Shown: piece by piece, positions 1 through 6,450 of the stretch | How the letters are laid out: each line of letters begins with the position of its first letter | Position numbering within the stretch: the stretch's first letter is position 1 | Assembly: GCA_947178085.1 (NCBI GenBank) | Contig: CAMWWS010000160.1 | Span: forward strand, 1 to 6,450 | From: an uncultured Lachnospiraceae bacterium | GTDB lineage: Bacteria > Bacillota_A > Clostridia > Lachnospirales > Lachnospiraceae | Direction of reading: 5' to 3' | Length of the DNA: 6,450 bases | Program-made: the position numbers and the translations under genes | The notes under the pieces: generated by a model | The model's database searches: none | Seen by the model: only the letters and a program-made list of their open reading frames with translations | Told to the model about the DNA's origin: nothing

Positions 1-23
1 GTTGAAAATTAGAAATTTTCAAC
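1..23. repeat. Perfect AT-rich palindrome upstream of the operon
   Basis: Two 10-base arms, GTTGAAAATT (1-10) and AATTTTCAAC (14-23), are exact reverse complements around a 3-base centre (AGA). No T-run follows, so it is not a convincing intrinsic terminator. It lies 60 bases ahead of the first gene, which would suit an operator for a dimeric regulator, but no regulator gene is visible and the palindrome touches the window edge, so it may extend further left. Seen: the symmetry. Inferred: any regulatory role. Confidence 0.5.
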
Positions 24-24
24 C

Positions 25-54
25 GCAAGTTTGTGCTTGATGGCACAAACTCGC
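25..54 (+). promoter_or_regulatory. Leader hairpin just upstream of the first ribosome site
   Basis: GTTTGTGC (29-36) pairs perfectly with GCACAAAC (43-50) around a 6-base loop. The stem extends through A28-T51, an A27/C52 mismatch, then C26-G53 and G25-C54. It ends about 8 bases before the AAAGGAG ribosome site (63-69) of the first gene. In mRNA it could act as a 5' stabilising or processing structure, or modulate translation. No T-run follows it, so it is not a terminator. The fold is clear by eye; the function is inferred. Confidence 0.5.
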
Positions 55-73
55 AGACAAAGAAAGGAGCATG
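51..73 (+). promoter_or_regulatory. Ribosome site of gene 1, unusual spacing (copy 1 of a repeated leader)
   Basis: AAAGGAG (63-69) is a strong Shine-Dalgarno match, but the first ATG (71) is only 1 base away, too close for normal initiation. The next in-frame ATG (83) is 13 bases away and more plausible. The block 51-73 matches 1600-1622, upstream of the permease gene, at 19 of 23 positions, with the last 13 bases (AGAAAGGAGCATG) identical. Confidence 0.6.
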
Positions 74-82
74 GTTAAAGAA

Positions 83-1579
83 ATGAACGAAAAATCAAAA
101 GTAATTTTTGGAAATCCAATGGCAGACAAGATTTACAGGAAGGCAGTGCAGTCGAAGAATAAGTACATGAAAAAGTTCGGAGACGATTCTGATGCGAATT
201 ATCCTGTAACGACTGAGAAGAATGCCCATATCGGCGATTCTCTGGGGGTTATGGATGTGCTGCTTGGTGAAGTTGATTCAGCAGCGCAGACAAGTACGTC
301 TTTTGACGTGGAGAAAGGAATAATCGTCGGAAATATCCGTATGGGGTTCGGACATTACAGGATTTCCATGGCGATTGCTTCAGCGGCTAAATCCATGGGA
401 TATGTGCCATACTGGATGGACTTGAATTCTTATAGACATACAACCTGTACGAAGGTTATCAGTGCACAGAATGATCTGTATTCTCTTGGCTCGAGAATTT
501 CAGGAAAGAGCAAGCTGTTCAACAAACTGGTATGGGAGCCTATGAATTATGAAGGTTTTCGCAAACTTAGCTACAATGCTTCCGACCAGAAAAACGCTGA
601 ATTGATGGCGCCCGTATATCGAAATGTACCTAAAGACATTCCGGTAGTGGCGACGCACGTTTGGCCGGCACAGGCTGCTATTCATGCAGGTATGAAATAT
701 GTGGTAAACGCTATTCCGGATAACTGGCCGATGGCGTTGCATTTATCGGAAGGAAGCCTGCATACTGTGCAGACGCATTTTGCTTATCAGGGATACCGCA
801 TTTTGAATGGAATGCAGGGTAAAGATGTATTGGAGCCGATGCCTGATGAGTCTCTTGTATATACCGGACATTATATCGACCATGAATTGGTGCATAATAT
901 CGAGAGCGATTGCGAACTAAGAATGAAGCGCAAAAAGGAAGGAAAGCCGATGCGTTTCCTTCTGACTATAGGTGGTGCGGGAGCACAAAAAGAGATTTTT
1001 GCAGCAATTATCAAATATCTTATTCCCGCAATTCGTGACGGAAAGGCTGCTCTTTATGTCAATGTAGGCGATTACAAAAATGTATGGGAAGAGCTGGTAA
1101 AAGAAATACCGGGGCTGGCTGAGCTGTCTACAGAGCATTTTAATAAATGGCAGGAGACAGAGAAGTTTGCGAATGAAGCGCTCACGGGAACAGGCGCGGG
1201 TGATGTAAAAGGCGTTCATGCTTTCTGGCATGAAAATATATTTGAAGCTGTTTATTGCACCAATCTGCTGATGAGAAGCTGCGATGTTCTGGTGACAAAG
1301 CCGAGCGAACTTGCTTTTTATCCGGTGCCGAAGCTCTTTATCAAACGTGTCGGCGGTCATGAGAGATGGGGCGCAATCCATTCTGCGGAAATCGGCGACG
1401 GTACGCTGGAATGCAGCGATATACCGCATACATTGCAGATGATTAAGCTCTTTATGAAAGAAAACGATCTGTTAAGTGATATGTGCGATAATATCATTAA
1501 AAACAAGGCGGCAGGTATTTATGACGGTGCATATAAAGTAGTGGAACTGGCAATGGCGAAGAAAAATGATAAGAAATAG
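83..1579 (+). CDS. Uncharacterised GT-B glycosyltransferase-like protein (MurG / MGDG-synthase-like)
   Basis: I cannot assign a specific function. The 498-residue protein has no signal peptide or membrane helix, so it is probably cytosolic. After about 80 residues with no recognisable family features, NIRMGFGHYR (84-93, H91) looks like the glycine-rich, His-containing first loop of GT28/MGDG-synthase-type GT-B enzymes. PDNWP (212-216) sits where those proteins carry the end of the acceptor-side domain. The second half has a GGAGAQ loop (297-302) at the start of a Rossmann-like domain, then DVLVTKPSE (401-409), resembling the donor-site 'D-x-(V/I)-(I/V)-T-K-P-G' segment of MurG-like enzymes with Ser in place of Gly, then GGHERWGA (424-431). 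At about 500 residues it is clearly longer than MurG (about 355). The start at 83 is chosen because the ATG at 71 is 1 base from the ribosome site; 71 would add MVKE. It lies 40 bases upstream of the permease leader and is probably co-transcribed with the permease and alpha-galactosidase genes, implying a role in the same sugar pathway. Fold resemblance is by motif reading only; a degenerate or non-transferase use of the fold is possible. Confidence 0.6.
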   Translation: MNEKSKVIFGNPMADKIYRKAVQSKNKYMKKFGDDSDANYPVTTEKNAHIGDSLGVMDVLLGEVDSAAQTSTSFDVEKGIIVGNIRMGFGHYRISMAIASAAKSMGYVPYWMDLNSYRHTTCTKVISAQNDLYSLGSRISGKSKLFNKLVWEPMNYEGFRKLSYNASDQKNAELMAPVYRNVPKDIPVVATHVWPAQAAIHAGMKYVVNAIPDNWPMALHLSEGSLHTVQTHFAYQGYRILNGMQGKDVLEPMPDESLVYTGHYIDHELVHNIESDCELRMKRKKEGKPMRFLLTIGGAGAQKEIFAAIIKYLIPAIRDGKAALYVNVGDYKNVWEELVKEIPGLAELSTEHFNKWQETEKFANEALTGTGAGDVKGVHAFWHENIFEAVYCTNLLMRSCDVLVTKPSELAFYPVPKLFIKRVGGHERWGAIHSAEIGDGTLECSDIPHTLQMIKLFMKENDLLSDMCDNIIKNKAAGIYDGAYKVVELAMAKKNDKK

Positions 1580-1599
1580 TTAAAATATTACAGATAAAT

Positions 1600-1622
1600 T
1601 CGCAGGTTGAGAAAGGAGCATG
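1600..1622 (+). promoter_or_regulatory. Ribosome site of the permease gene (copy 2 of the repeated leader)
   Basis: AAAGGAG (1612-1618) precedes an ATG at 1620 by 1 base and an in-frame ATG at 1632 by 13 bases, exactly the geometry seen at the first gene. The later ATG is favoured because it gives MelB-like residue numbering (D19 and D55 fall at the same positions as in Escherichia coli/Salmonella MelB). The site therefore decides the start. Confidence 0.65.
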
Positions 1623-1631
1623 AGTATTATT

Positions 1632-3020
1632 ATGAAATTATCAATGAGAGAAAAAGTATCATATGGATTAGGCGCGGTAGGAAAAGACATGGTATACATG
1701 TTCTCCGCAAGCTATATCCTGTTCTATTATCAGGATGTTTTGGGAGTGAGCGCGATAGCTATGGGAATTATCCTTATGGCGGCGCGTGTATTTGATGCAT
1801 TCAATGACCCAATCATGGGTGTTCTGGTGGCAAAAACAAAGACAAAATGGGGTAAATTCCGCCCATGGCTTTTGATTGGCACAATCTTGAATTCAGTTAT
1901 ATTGTATTTTATGTTTGCAGCGCCGCCGTCACTTGACGGAGGCGGATTGGTAGCTTATGCTGCTATTACTTACATCGTATGGGGTGTTACATATACGATG
2001 ATGGATATTCCTTACTGGTCTATGATTCCTGCATTTACAGAGGGCGGTAAGGAGCGTGAGGGGTTGTCCACACTGGCTCGTTCCTGTGCGGGAGTCGGCT
2101 CTGCCATTGTAACGATTATTACCGTGAAATGTGTACAATTGTTGGGAAATGATGATCCGCGTGTTGGATTTATGCGTTTTGCACTTATCCTGGCAGTGAT
2201 TTTTACATTATGTATTATATGCACATGTATCAATATTAAGGAAAAGTCTACGGTCAATGTAGATTCACCATCAGTCGGACAGATGTTTAAGGCGCTGATT
2301 CAGAATGACCAGGCAATGGCTGTAGTTATTACAATTGTACTTATAAATTGTTCTGTTTATATTACGTCAAATCTTGTTATATATTTCTTTAAATATGATT
2401 TTGGCGGGGCAAAATGGGAAGATGCATATACGTTGTTTAATACGTTCGGCGGTGCGATTCAGATTCTGTCCATGATGATTTTCTTCCCGCTGTTGCGTAA
2501 AATATTCAGTGCAATAAAAGTTTTCTATATCAGTTTCTGCATGGCAATTGTGGGATATATTGTACTGCTTGTACTAGCTTTTACAAATATGTCAAGCGTA
2601 TATCTGCTTTTTATTCCGGGCTTCTTCATCTTCGCAGCAAACGGTATGCTCACTGTGCTTGTAACTGTATTCCTTGCCAATACGGTTGATTATGGTGAAT
2701 TGAAGAATAACAGAAGAGATGAGAGCGTCATTTTCTCCATGCAGACCTTCGTAGTTAAACTCGCATCAGGAGTGGCGGCATTAATTGCTTCCACATGCCT
2801 TGCAGTATTCAACTTGAGCGATGACACTGAAGCTGCTGTGGAAACAGCTCAGACGGCAGTTTCGTCGGTAGTGGGCTTACGTATGACTATGACTGTGATT
2901 CCGATTATCGGATTGCTGATTGCAGTATTTGTATTCCGTAAAAAATTTATCCTCACGGAAGCAAAGGTAGAAGAGATTGCGGCACAGATTAAGCAAAAAC
3001 GCGCAGGGGAAAGTTTATGA
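1632..3020 (+). CDS. MelB-like sugar:cation symporter (GPH family, MFS fold), probable alpha-galactoside permease
   Basis: A 462-residue hydrophobic protein of the glycoside-pentoside-hexuronide:cation symporter family, close to the roughly 470 residues of MelB, expected to have 12 membrane helices. It should import a galactoside together with Na+, H+ or Li+. Seen: the N-terminal signature SYGLGAVGKD (10-19) and DAFNDPIMG (55-63) followed by KWGKFRPW. By alignment to MelB, K18 and D19, D125 (MelB D124), W129 (W128), R150 (R149), T372 (T373) and K376 (K377) correspond to galactoside-binding residues, and D55, N58, D59 and T122 (T121) to the cation site. All are conserved, so an active transporter with a galactoside-type substrate is likely. 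The TM10-11 region carries VDYGELKNNRRDES, a family hallmark. The start at 1632 is preferred over 1620, which would add MSII. The stop overlaps the alpha-galactosidase start by 4 bases, indicating translational coupling. The exact substrate is not determined by sequence; family members also carry other glycosides. Confidence 0.9.
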   Translation: MKLSMREKVSYGLGAVGKDMVYMFSASYILFYYQDVLGVSAIAMGIILMAARVFDAFNDPIMGVLVAKTKTKWGKFRPWLLIGTILNSVILYFMFAAPPSLDGGGLVAYAAITYIVWGVTYTMMDIPYWSMIPAFTEGGKEREGLSTLARSCAGVGSAIVTIITVKCVQLLGNDDPRVGFMRFALILAVIFTLCIICTCINIKEKSTVNVDSPSVGQMFKALIQNDQAMAVVITIVLINCSVYITSNLVIYFFKYDFGGAKWEDAYTLFNTFGGAIQILSMMIFFPLLRKIFSAIKVFYISFCMAIVGYIVLLVLAFTNMSSVYLLFIPGFFIFAANGMLTVLVTVFLANTVDYGELKNNRRDESVIFSMQTFVVKLASGVAALIASTCLAVFNLSDDTEAAVETAQTAVSSVVGLRMTMTVIPIIGLLIAVFVFRKKFILTEAKVEEIAAQIKQKRAGESL

Positions 3021-5410
3021 TTAGAGAAAACAATAACTGTTTTGTACTGGAAACAAAAAATACGACTTACTGCTTTCGTGTGATTGAGATGGGGCATCTG
3101 GAGCATCTTTATTATGGGAGAAGGATTACGCTGCCGGAGGAAAAGAATGCGGAAGCGCTGACCGAGAAGCATACCTTTATGCCCGGTAATACGAATGCAT
3201 ATAGTAATGCTTGCAGCAAATTTTCGCTGGAAGATATCAGATTGGAAATGTCGTCTTATGGAAAAGGTGATATCAGAGAGCCGTTTATTGAGGTTGTGCA
3301 TGAAGACGGCAGCTATACATCGGATTTTCTTTTTGACAAGGCAGAGATTACAAAAGGAAAAGAAGAATATAGTACATTGCCGGGCTCTTATGACGAGAGT
3401 GGGGAAGTAGAACATCTGTGCATTACTTTAAAAGACAGACAATATAATATTACTCTGGAACTGCATTATTATGTTTACGAGGAATGCGATGTGATTACAC
3501 GCAGCGCGAAGCTCATTAATGAAAGCGATGTGGCGGTGAAGCTGCTTAGAATGATGAGTATGCAGATAGACTTTGATATGTCCGGTTTTATTTTCACGAC
3601 ATTCAACGGTTCATGGGCAAGAGAAATGAAAAGGACGGATGTGAAAATGCTTTCAGGGAAGCATGTGAATGCTTCATATACAGGGACATCTTCCAACCGT
3701 GCCAATCCGTTCGTGATGCTGAGTAGAGAAGGAACTACGGAGGATTCCGGAGAATGCTACGGATTCAATCTGATTTACAGCGGAAATCATTATGAAGCTG
3801 TAGAAGTGAACGGATATGGAAAGACCAGAATCGTAACGGGCATCAATCCTCAGTCTTTTGCATTTGTTATAGAAGCGGGAGAAAGCTTTGAAGCGCCTGA
3901 AGCGGTTATGAGTTACTCTCATGAAGGCTATAACGGCATGAGTGGGCATATGCACAAATTCGTAAAAGAACATATAGTGCGTGGAGAATGGAAAAAGAAG
4001 CTAAGGCCTGTTCTGCTCAACAGCTGGGAAGCTGCATACTTTAATATTAATGAAAAGAAACTTCTGAACCTTGCCAAAGCGGGGAAAGATGTCGGAATAG
4101 AGCTTTTCGTAATGGACGATGGCTGGTTTGGGACAAGGGACGACGATACGCAGGCACTTGGCGATTGGGAAGTAAACCGCAACAAGCTGCCTGATGGTTT
4201 AGACGGACTTGCCAAGAAAGTCAAAGCCCTGGGACTTGATTTCGGTATATGGGCAGAACCTGAAATGGTTAATGTCAACAGCAGACTTTATGAGAAACAT
4301 CCGGACTGGGTGATTCAGATTCCCGATAAGCCGCATTCCGAAGGAAGAAACCAGAGAATTCTTGATTTGACAAGAAAAGAAGTGCAGGATTATGTCATAG
4401 AGGAAATGAGCCGTGTATTTTCTTCCGCAGACATTTCCTATGTCAAATGGGATATGAACCGTACCTTTACCGACTATTTCTCGTGCGGACTGCCTGCAGA
4501 ACGCCAGGGTGAAGTGGCGCATCGTTATGTGATGGGGTTGTATCGCTGCATGAAGGAACTGACGGAGCGTTTCCCGAAGATTTTGTTCGAAGGCTGTGCG
4601 GCGGGAGGCAATCGTTTTGACCTTGGTATACTTTGCTATTTTCCTCAGATTTGGGCAAGCGACGATACGGACGCCCTCTGCCGGACAGAGATTCAGACAG
4701 GTTATAGTTACGGATATCCTATGTCTGTTGTCAGCGCGCATGTTTCCGCCTGTCCTAATCACCAGACTCTGCGCACGACTCCGCTGGAAACACGCTTTAA
4801 TGTGGCGGCTTTTGGCGTATGCGGGTATGAGTGCAATTTCTGCGATATGAAGAAAGAGGAATTGGAGGCAGTTAAGGCACAGATTGAATTGTATAAAGAG
4901 TGGCGTGAAGTGCTTCAGACGGGTTCATTTTATCGTGGAAGAACTTTTGCGGACAGTATGCATGGGGCATCAAGCGTGTTGAGCCAGTCAGAAGGCAACG
5001 TAACAGAGTGGACCTGTGTATCGCAGGATAAGCAAAAAGCTGTCGGATTCCTGTTCCAGAAGCTTGTAACACCGAATACACAGTTTGAATATTACAAAGC
5101 AAAAGGGCTTGCGCCGGATTTACAGTATCACTTTTATAATCGTGCTTTAAAATATAACGTGAAAGAATTCGGAGATTTGGTAAACACAGTCTCACCGATT
5201 CATATTAAGCAGGACTCCCTGATGCATAACGTGGTCGCCAAATTCGTTAAGATGAACGGTGAAACGGAAGACTGCAACGCATATGGAGATGCATTGATGT
5301 ATGGCGGGGTTAAGCTAAAGCAGTCCTTTGGGGGCACCGGATATAATGATGAAGTGCGATATTTCCCGGATTTTGCTTCGAGGGTGTATTTTATGGAAGC
5401 TGTCAAATAA
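3017..5410 (+). CDS. Intracellular alpha-galactosidase, glycoside hydrolase family 36
   Basis: A retaining enzyme that removes terminal alpha-linked galactose from melibiose, raffinose-family sugars or similar galactosides. The 797-residue protein has no signal peptide, so it acts in the cytosol on imported sugar. Domains: N-terminal beta-sandwich (about 1-320), TIM-barrel catalytic domain (about 330-680), C-terminal beta domain (about 690-797). Motifs: W337; MDDGWFG with D367 and D368; YVKWDMNR with probable nucleophile D479; EGCAAGGNRFD with C527; SDDTDA with probable acid/base D549. The 70-residue spacing of the two catalytic aspartates equals that of Geobacillus AgaA (D478/D548), and W337 matches its W336. 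It is about 50 residues longer than most group I members, mainly from an apparent insertion near 710-755. The start ATG overlaps the permease stop (ATGA), with AGGGGA (3005-3010) 6 bases upstream. Family assignment is firm; natural substrate is inferred from the MelB-like neighbour. Common symbols for such genes (aga, melA, rafA) vary, so none is given. Confidence 0.95.
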   Translation: MIRENNNCFVLETKNTTYCFRVIEMGHLEHLYYGRRITLPEEKNAEALTEKHTFMPGNTNAYSNACSKFSLEDIRLEMSSYGKGDIREPFIEVVHEDGSYTSDFLFDKAEITKGKEEYSTLPGSYDESGEVEHLCITLKDRQYNITLELHYYVYEECDVITRSAKLINESDVAVKLLRMMSMQIDFDMSGFIFTTFNGSWAREMKRTDVKMLSGKHVNASYTGTSSNRANPFVMLSREGTTEDSGECYGFNLIYSGNHYEAVEVNGYGKTRIVTGINPQSFAFVIEAGESFEAPEAVMSYSHEGYNGMSGHMHKFVKEHIVRGEWKKKLRPVLLNSWEAAYFNINEKKLLNLAKAGKDVGIELFVMDDGWFGTRDDDTQALGDWEVNRNKLPDGLDGLAKKVKALGLDFGIWAEPEMVNVNSRLYEKHPDWVIQIPDKPHSEGRNQRILDLTRKEVQDYVIEEMSRVFSSADISYVKWDMNRTFTDYFSCGLPAERQGEVAHRYVMGLYRCMKELTERFPKILFEGCAAGGNRFDLGILCYFPQIWASDDTDALCRTEIQTGYSYGYPMSVVSAHVSACPNHQTLRTTPLETRFNVAAFGVCGYECNFCDMKKEELEAVKAQIELYKEWREVLQTGSFYRGRTFADSMHGASSVLSQSEGNVTEWTCVSQDKQKAVGFLFQKLVTPNTQFEYYKAKGLAPDLQYHFYNRALKYNVKEFGDLVNTVSPIHIKQDSLMHNVVAKFVKMNGETEDCNAYGDALMYGGVKLKQSFGGTGYNDEVRYFPDFASRVYFMEAVK

Positions 5411-5443
5411 TACTATTGATTTTTTCTCACACTAATCTCCTCC

Positions 5444-5483
5444 GGAAAAGCAGGTATCTTTTTTTATAACTACCTGCTTTTCC
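5444..5483. terminator. Probable bidirectional terminator between convergent operon and hslO
   Basis: GGAAAAGCAGGTA (5444-5456) and TACCTGCTTTTCC (5471-5483) form a perfect 13-base inverted repeat around a 14-base T-rich loop. Read either way, the GC-richer stem GCAGGTA/TACCTGC is preceded by AAAA and followed by TTTT, the usual form of a shared terminator, though the T-run is short and interrupted by CC. The right arm lies inside the last codons of hslO and includes part of its stop codon. It is the only such structure in the gap, between two converging genes. Confidence 0.6.
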
Positions 5484-6348
5484 TATACAGTTCCTTAAGC
5501 TCGTCTACACTGAACTGATAGTGCTTACCGCAGAATTGACAGTTTATCTCTATCTCCTTACCCTCATCAATCATTTCTTTGATTTCCTTTTCTCCAAGAC
5601 TGATTAGAACTTTTTCTATCTTTGGTCTACCGCAGTTGCATAAAAATGCTGTAGGTCTGGTTTCCAGAATCTCACATTCAAGTCCGTCTAAAAGCTGATT
5701 AAGCATTTGTTCCGGCGTGTTTCCGGCATCCAGCATGGCAGTTACGGACATAATGCCGCTCAGATTTTGTTCCAGTCTGCTGATTACGGATTCCTCCGCA
5801 AAAGGCATTAATTGGATAATAAATCCGCCAGCCTGTTTTACAGTATTGTTTCGCTCCATCAGAACCCCAAGTCCTACAGATGACGGCACTTGCTCAGAGG
5901 TAGCAAAGTAATAAGTCAGATCTTCCGCTATTTCACTTGTCTGTAACAGAGTCTGTCCTACGTAAGGGTCTTTTAACCCCATGTCACGAATGACACGGAG
6001 GGTGCCATTACCTATAGCACCTGCCACGTCCAGCTTGCCCACAGAGTTTGCAGGAAGGATTACATCCGGTACATATGCATAGCCTTTCACATTGCTTTTT
6101 GAATCTGCCGTCACCATCAGCCCCTGCATGGGTCCGTCTCCTTTAATCTGAAGGGTCAGCAAGTCATCATCCCCCTTAAGCATACTTCCCATCATGGCTC
6201 CGGCGCTTAGGAGACGCCCAAGAGCTGCCGTTACTACAGGGCTTGTATTGTGAGCTTGTCTTGCTGTTTCCACTACGCCCTTTGTAGTGCAGGCAAAAGC
6301 ACGAATCTGTGCGTCTGCCGCTGTAGCGCGAACGATATAATCAGACAT
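5470..6348 (-). CDS. hslO: Hsp33, redox-regulated molecular chaperone
   Basis: A cytosolic holdase chaperone, inactive when reduced and zinc-bound, activated by disulfide formation and unfolding during oxidative stress. The 292-residue product matches the family length (about 290). The N-terminal folded domain carries the conserved stretches GDGPMQGLMV, YVGQTLLQTSEIAEDL and SEQVPSSVGLGV. The C-terminal redox switch has CNC (C237, C239) and CQFC (C270, C273), the four zinc-binding cysteines. Their spacing equals that of Escherichia coli Hsp33 (C232, C234, C265, C268). The start at 6348 is chosen because MSDYIVRA begins the family homology and has a ribosome site just upstream. An upstream in-frame ATG (6426) would add 26 residues without homology and would lie upstream of the -10 box. 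It is transcribed alone toward the sugar operon and is functionally unrelated to it. Confidence 0.97.
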   Translation of the reverse strand: MSDYIVRATAADAQIRAFACTTKGVVETARQAHNTSPVVTAALGRLLSAGAMMGSMLKGDDDLLTLQIKGDGPMQGLMVTADSKSNVKGYAYVPDVILPANSVGKLDVAGAIGNGTLRVIRDMGLKDPYVGQTLLQTSEIAEDLTYYFATSEQVPSSVGLGVLMERNNTVKQAGGFIIQLMPFAEESVISRLEQNLSGIMSVTAMLDAGNTPEQMLNQLLDGLECEILETRPTAFLCNCGRPKIEKVLISLGEKEIKEMIDEGKEIEINCQFCGKHYQFSVDELKELYRKSR

Positions 6349-6350
6349 TC

Positions 6351-6358
6351 TTACCTCT
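6351..6358 (-). promoter_or_regulatory. Ribosome site of hslO
   Basis: On the minus strand AGAGGTAA ends 2 bases before the ATG at 6348, with the GAGG core 5 bases away. This spacing supports the 6348 start over the longer open frame beginning at 6426. Confidence 0.75.
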
Positions 6359-6396
6359 TTTCTGCGATTTCTTTTCGCGTTATGACATATGAAAGT

Positions 6397-6426
6397 ATTA
6401 TAATATATTATTTGGGGATGATGCAA
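6397..6426 (-). promoter_or_regulatory. Probable sigma70-type promoter of hslO
   Basis: On the minus strand a perfect -10 box TATAAT (6397-6402) lies 18 bases downstream of a weak -35 box TTGCAT (6421-6426, three of six consensus bases). The spacer is very AT-rich near the -10. Transcription would start near 6390, giving a leader of roughly 40 bases before the ATG at 6348. No clear operator or heat-shock (CIRCE-type) inverted repeat is seen nearby. Confidence 0.55.
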
Positions 6427-6450
6427 TAATCTTCTTCGATATGCAGTGAT

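Noticed and set aside
917..1429. Long open frame on the minus strand inside the first gene
   Set aside because: It lies wholly within a convincing coding gene, has no recognisable domain and no ribosome site; a shadow frame.
1607..1795. Small open frame overlapping the permease start in another frame
   Set aside because: Its sequence is a frame shadow of the MelB-like protein and its start has no separate ribosome site.
4199..4762. Open frame of 187 codons on the minus strand inside the alpha-galactosidase gene
   Set aside because: The overlapping + strand frame encodes the conserved catalytic residues; the antisense product resembles nothing.
4820..4843. C-x3-C-x2-C cysteine pattern (C602, C606, C609) in the GH36 protein, as in radical SAM enzymes
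   Set aside because: The pattern falls late in the GH36 barrel, no SAM-binding glycine-rich segment follows, and the whole protein is clearly an alpha-galactosidase. Probably chance.
6396..6410. Overlapping AT-only palindromes upstream of hslO
   Set aside because: They consist only of A and T and coincide with the -10 region, so symmetry there is expected and not evidence of an operator.
6349..6426. 26-residue N-terminal extension of hslO starting at an ATG at 6426
   Set aside because: It has no Hsp33 homology, no good ribosome site, and would start upstream of the -10 box; MSDY at 6348 has a proper ribosome site.

Overview
The window looks like chromosomal DNA from a gut-type Firmicute, most likely a Lachnospiraceae member. 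This is inferred from the moderate-to-low GC, the strong AGGAG-type ribosome sites, and the style of the GH36 and Hsp33 proteins; no rRNA or other marker gene is present to prove it.

Layout: positions 1-62 hold two tandem hairpin-forming palindromes. Three co-directional genes follow on the + strand: an unrecognised cytosolic protein resembling GT-B-fold glycosyltransferases of the MurG / MGDG-synthase type (83-1579); a melibiose-permease-like sugar:cation symporter of the GPH family (1632-3020); and an intracellular GH36 alpha-galactosidase (3017-5410). The permease and galactosidase genes overlap by 4 bases (ATGA). The gap before the permease gene is short, so all three are probably one transcript. 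It ends at an inverted repeat (5444-5483) that also covers the stop codon of a convergent gene, hslO, which encodes the redox-regulated chaperone Hsp33 (5470-6348, minus strand). A sigma70-type promoter for hslO lies at 6397-6426.

How the genes work together: the symporter keeps the known cation-site and galactoside-site residues of MelB. The alpha-galactosidase has no signal peptide and keeps the GH36 nucleophile and acid/base aspartates. Together they describe import of an alpha-galactoside (melibiose, raffinose type or galactosylglycerol type) followed by cytosolic hydrolysis. The role of the first gene is unknown and is the most interesting question here. No transcription regulator is encoded in the window. 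hslO is an unrelated housekeeping stress gene.

I found no RNA gene, CRISPR array, insertion sequence, phage gene or defence system. Apart from the first gene and some leader and structural details, the content is ordinary accessory sugar metabolism next to a core gene.
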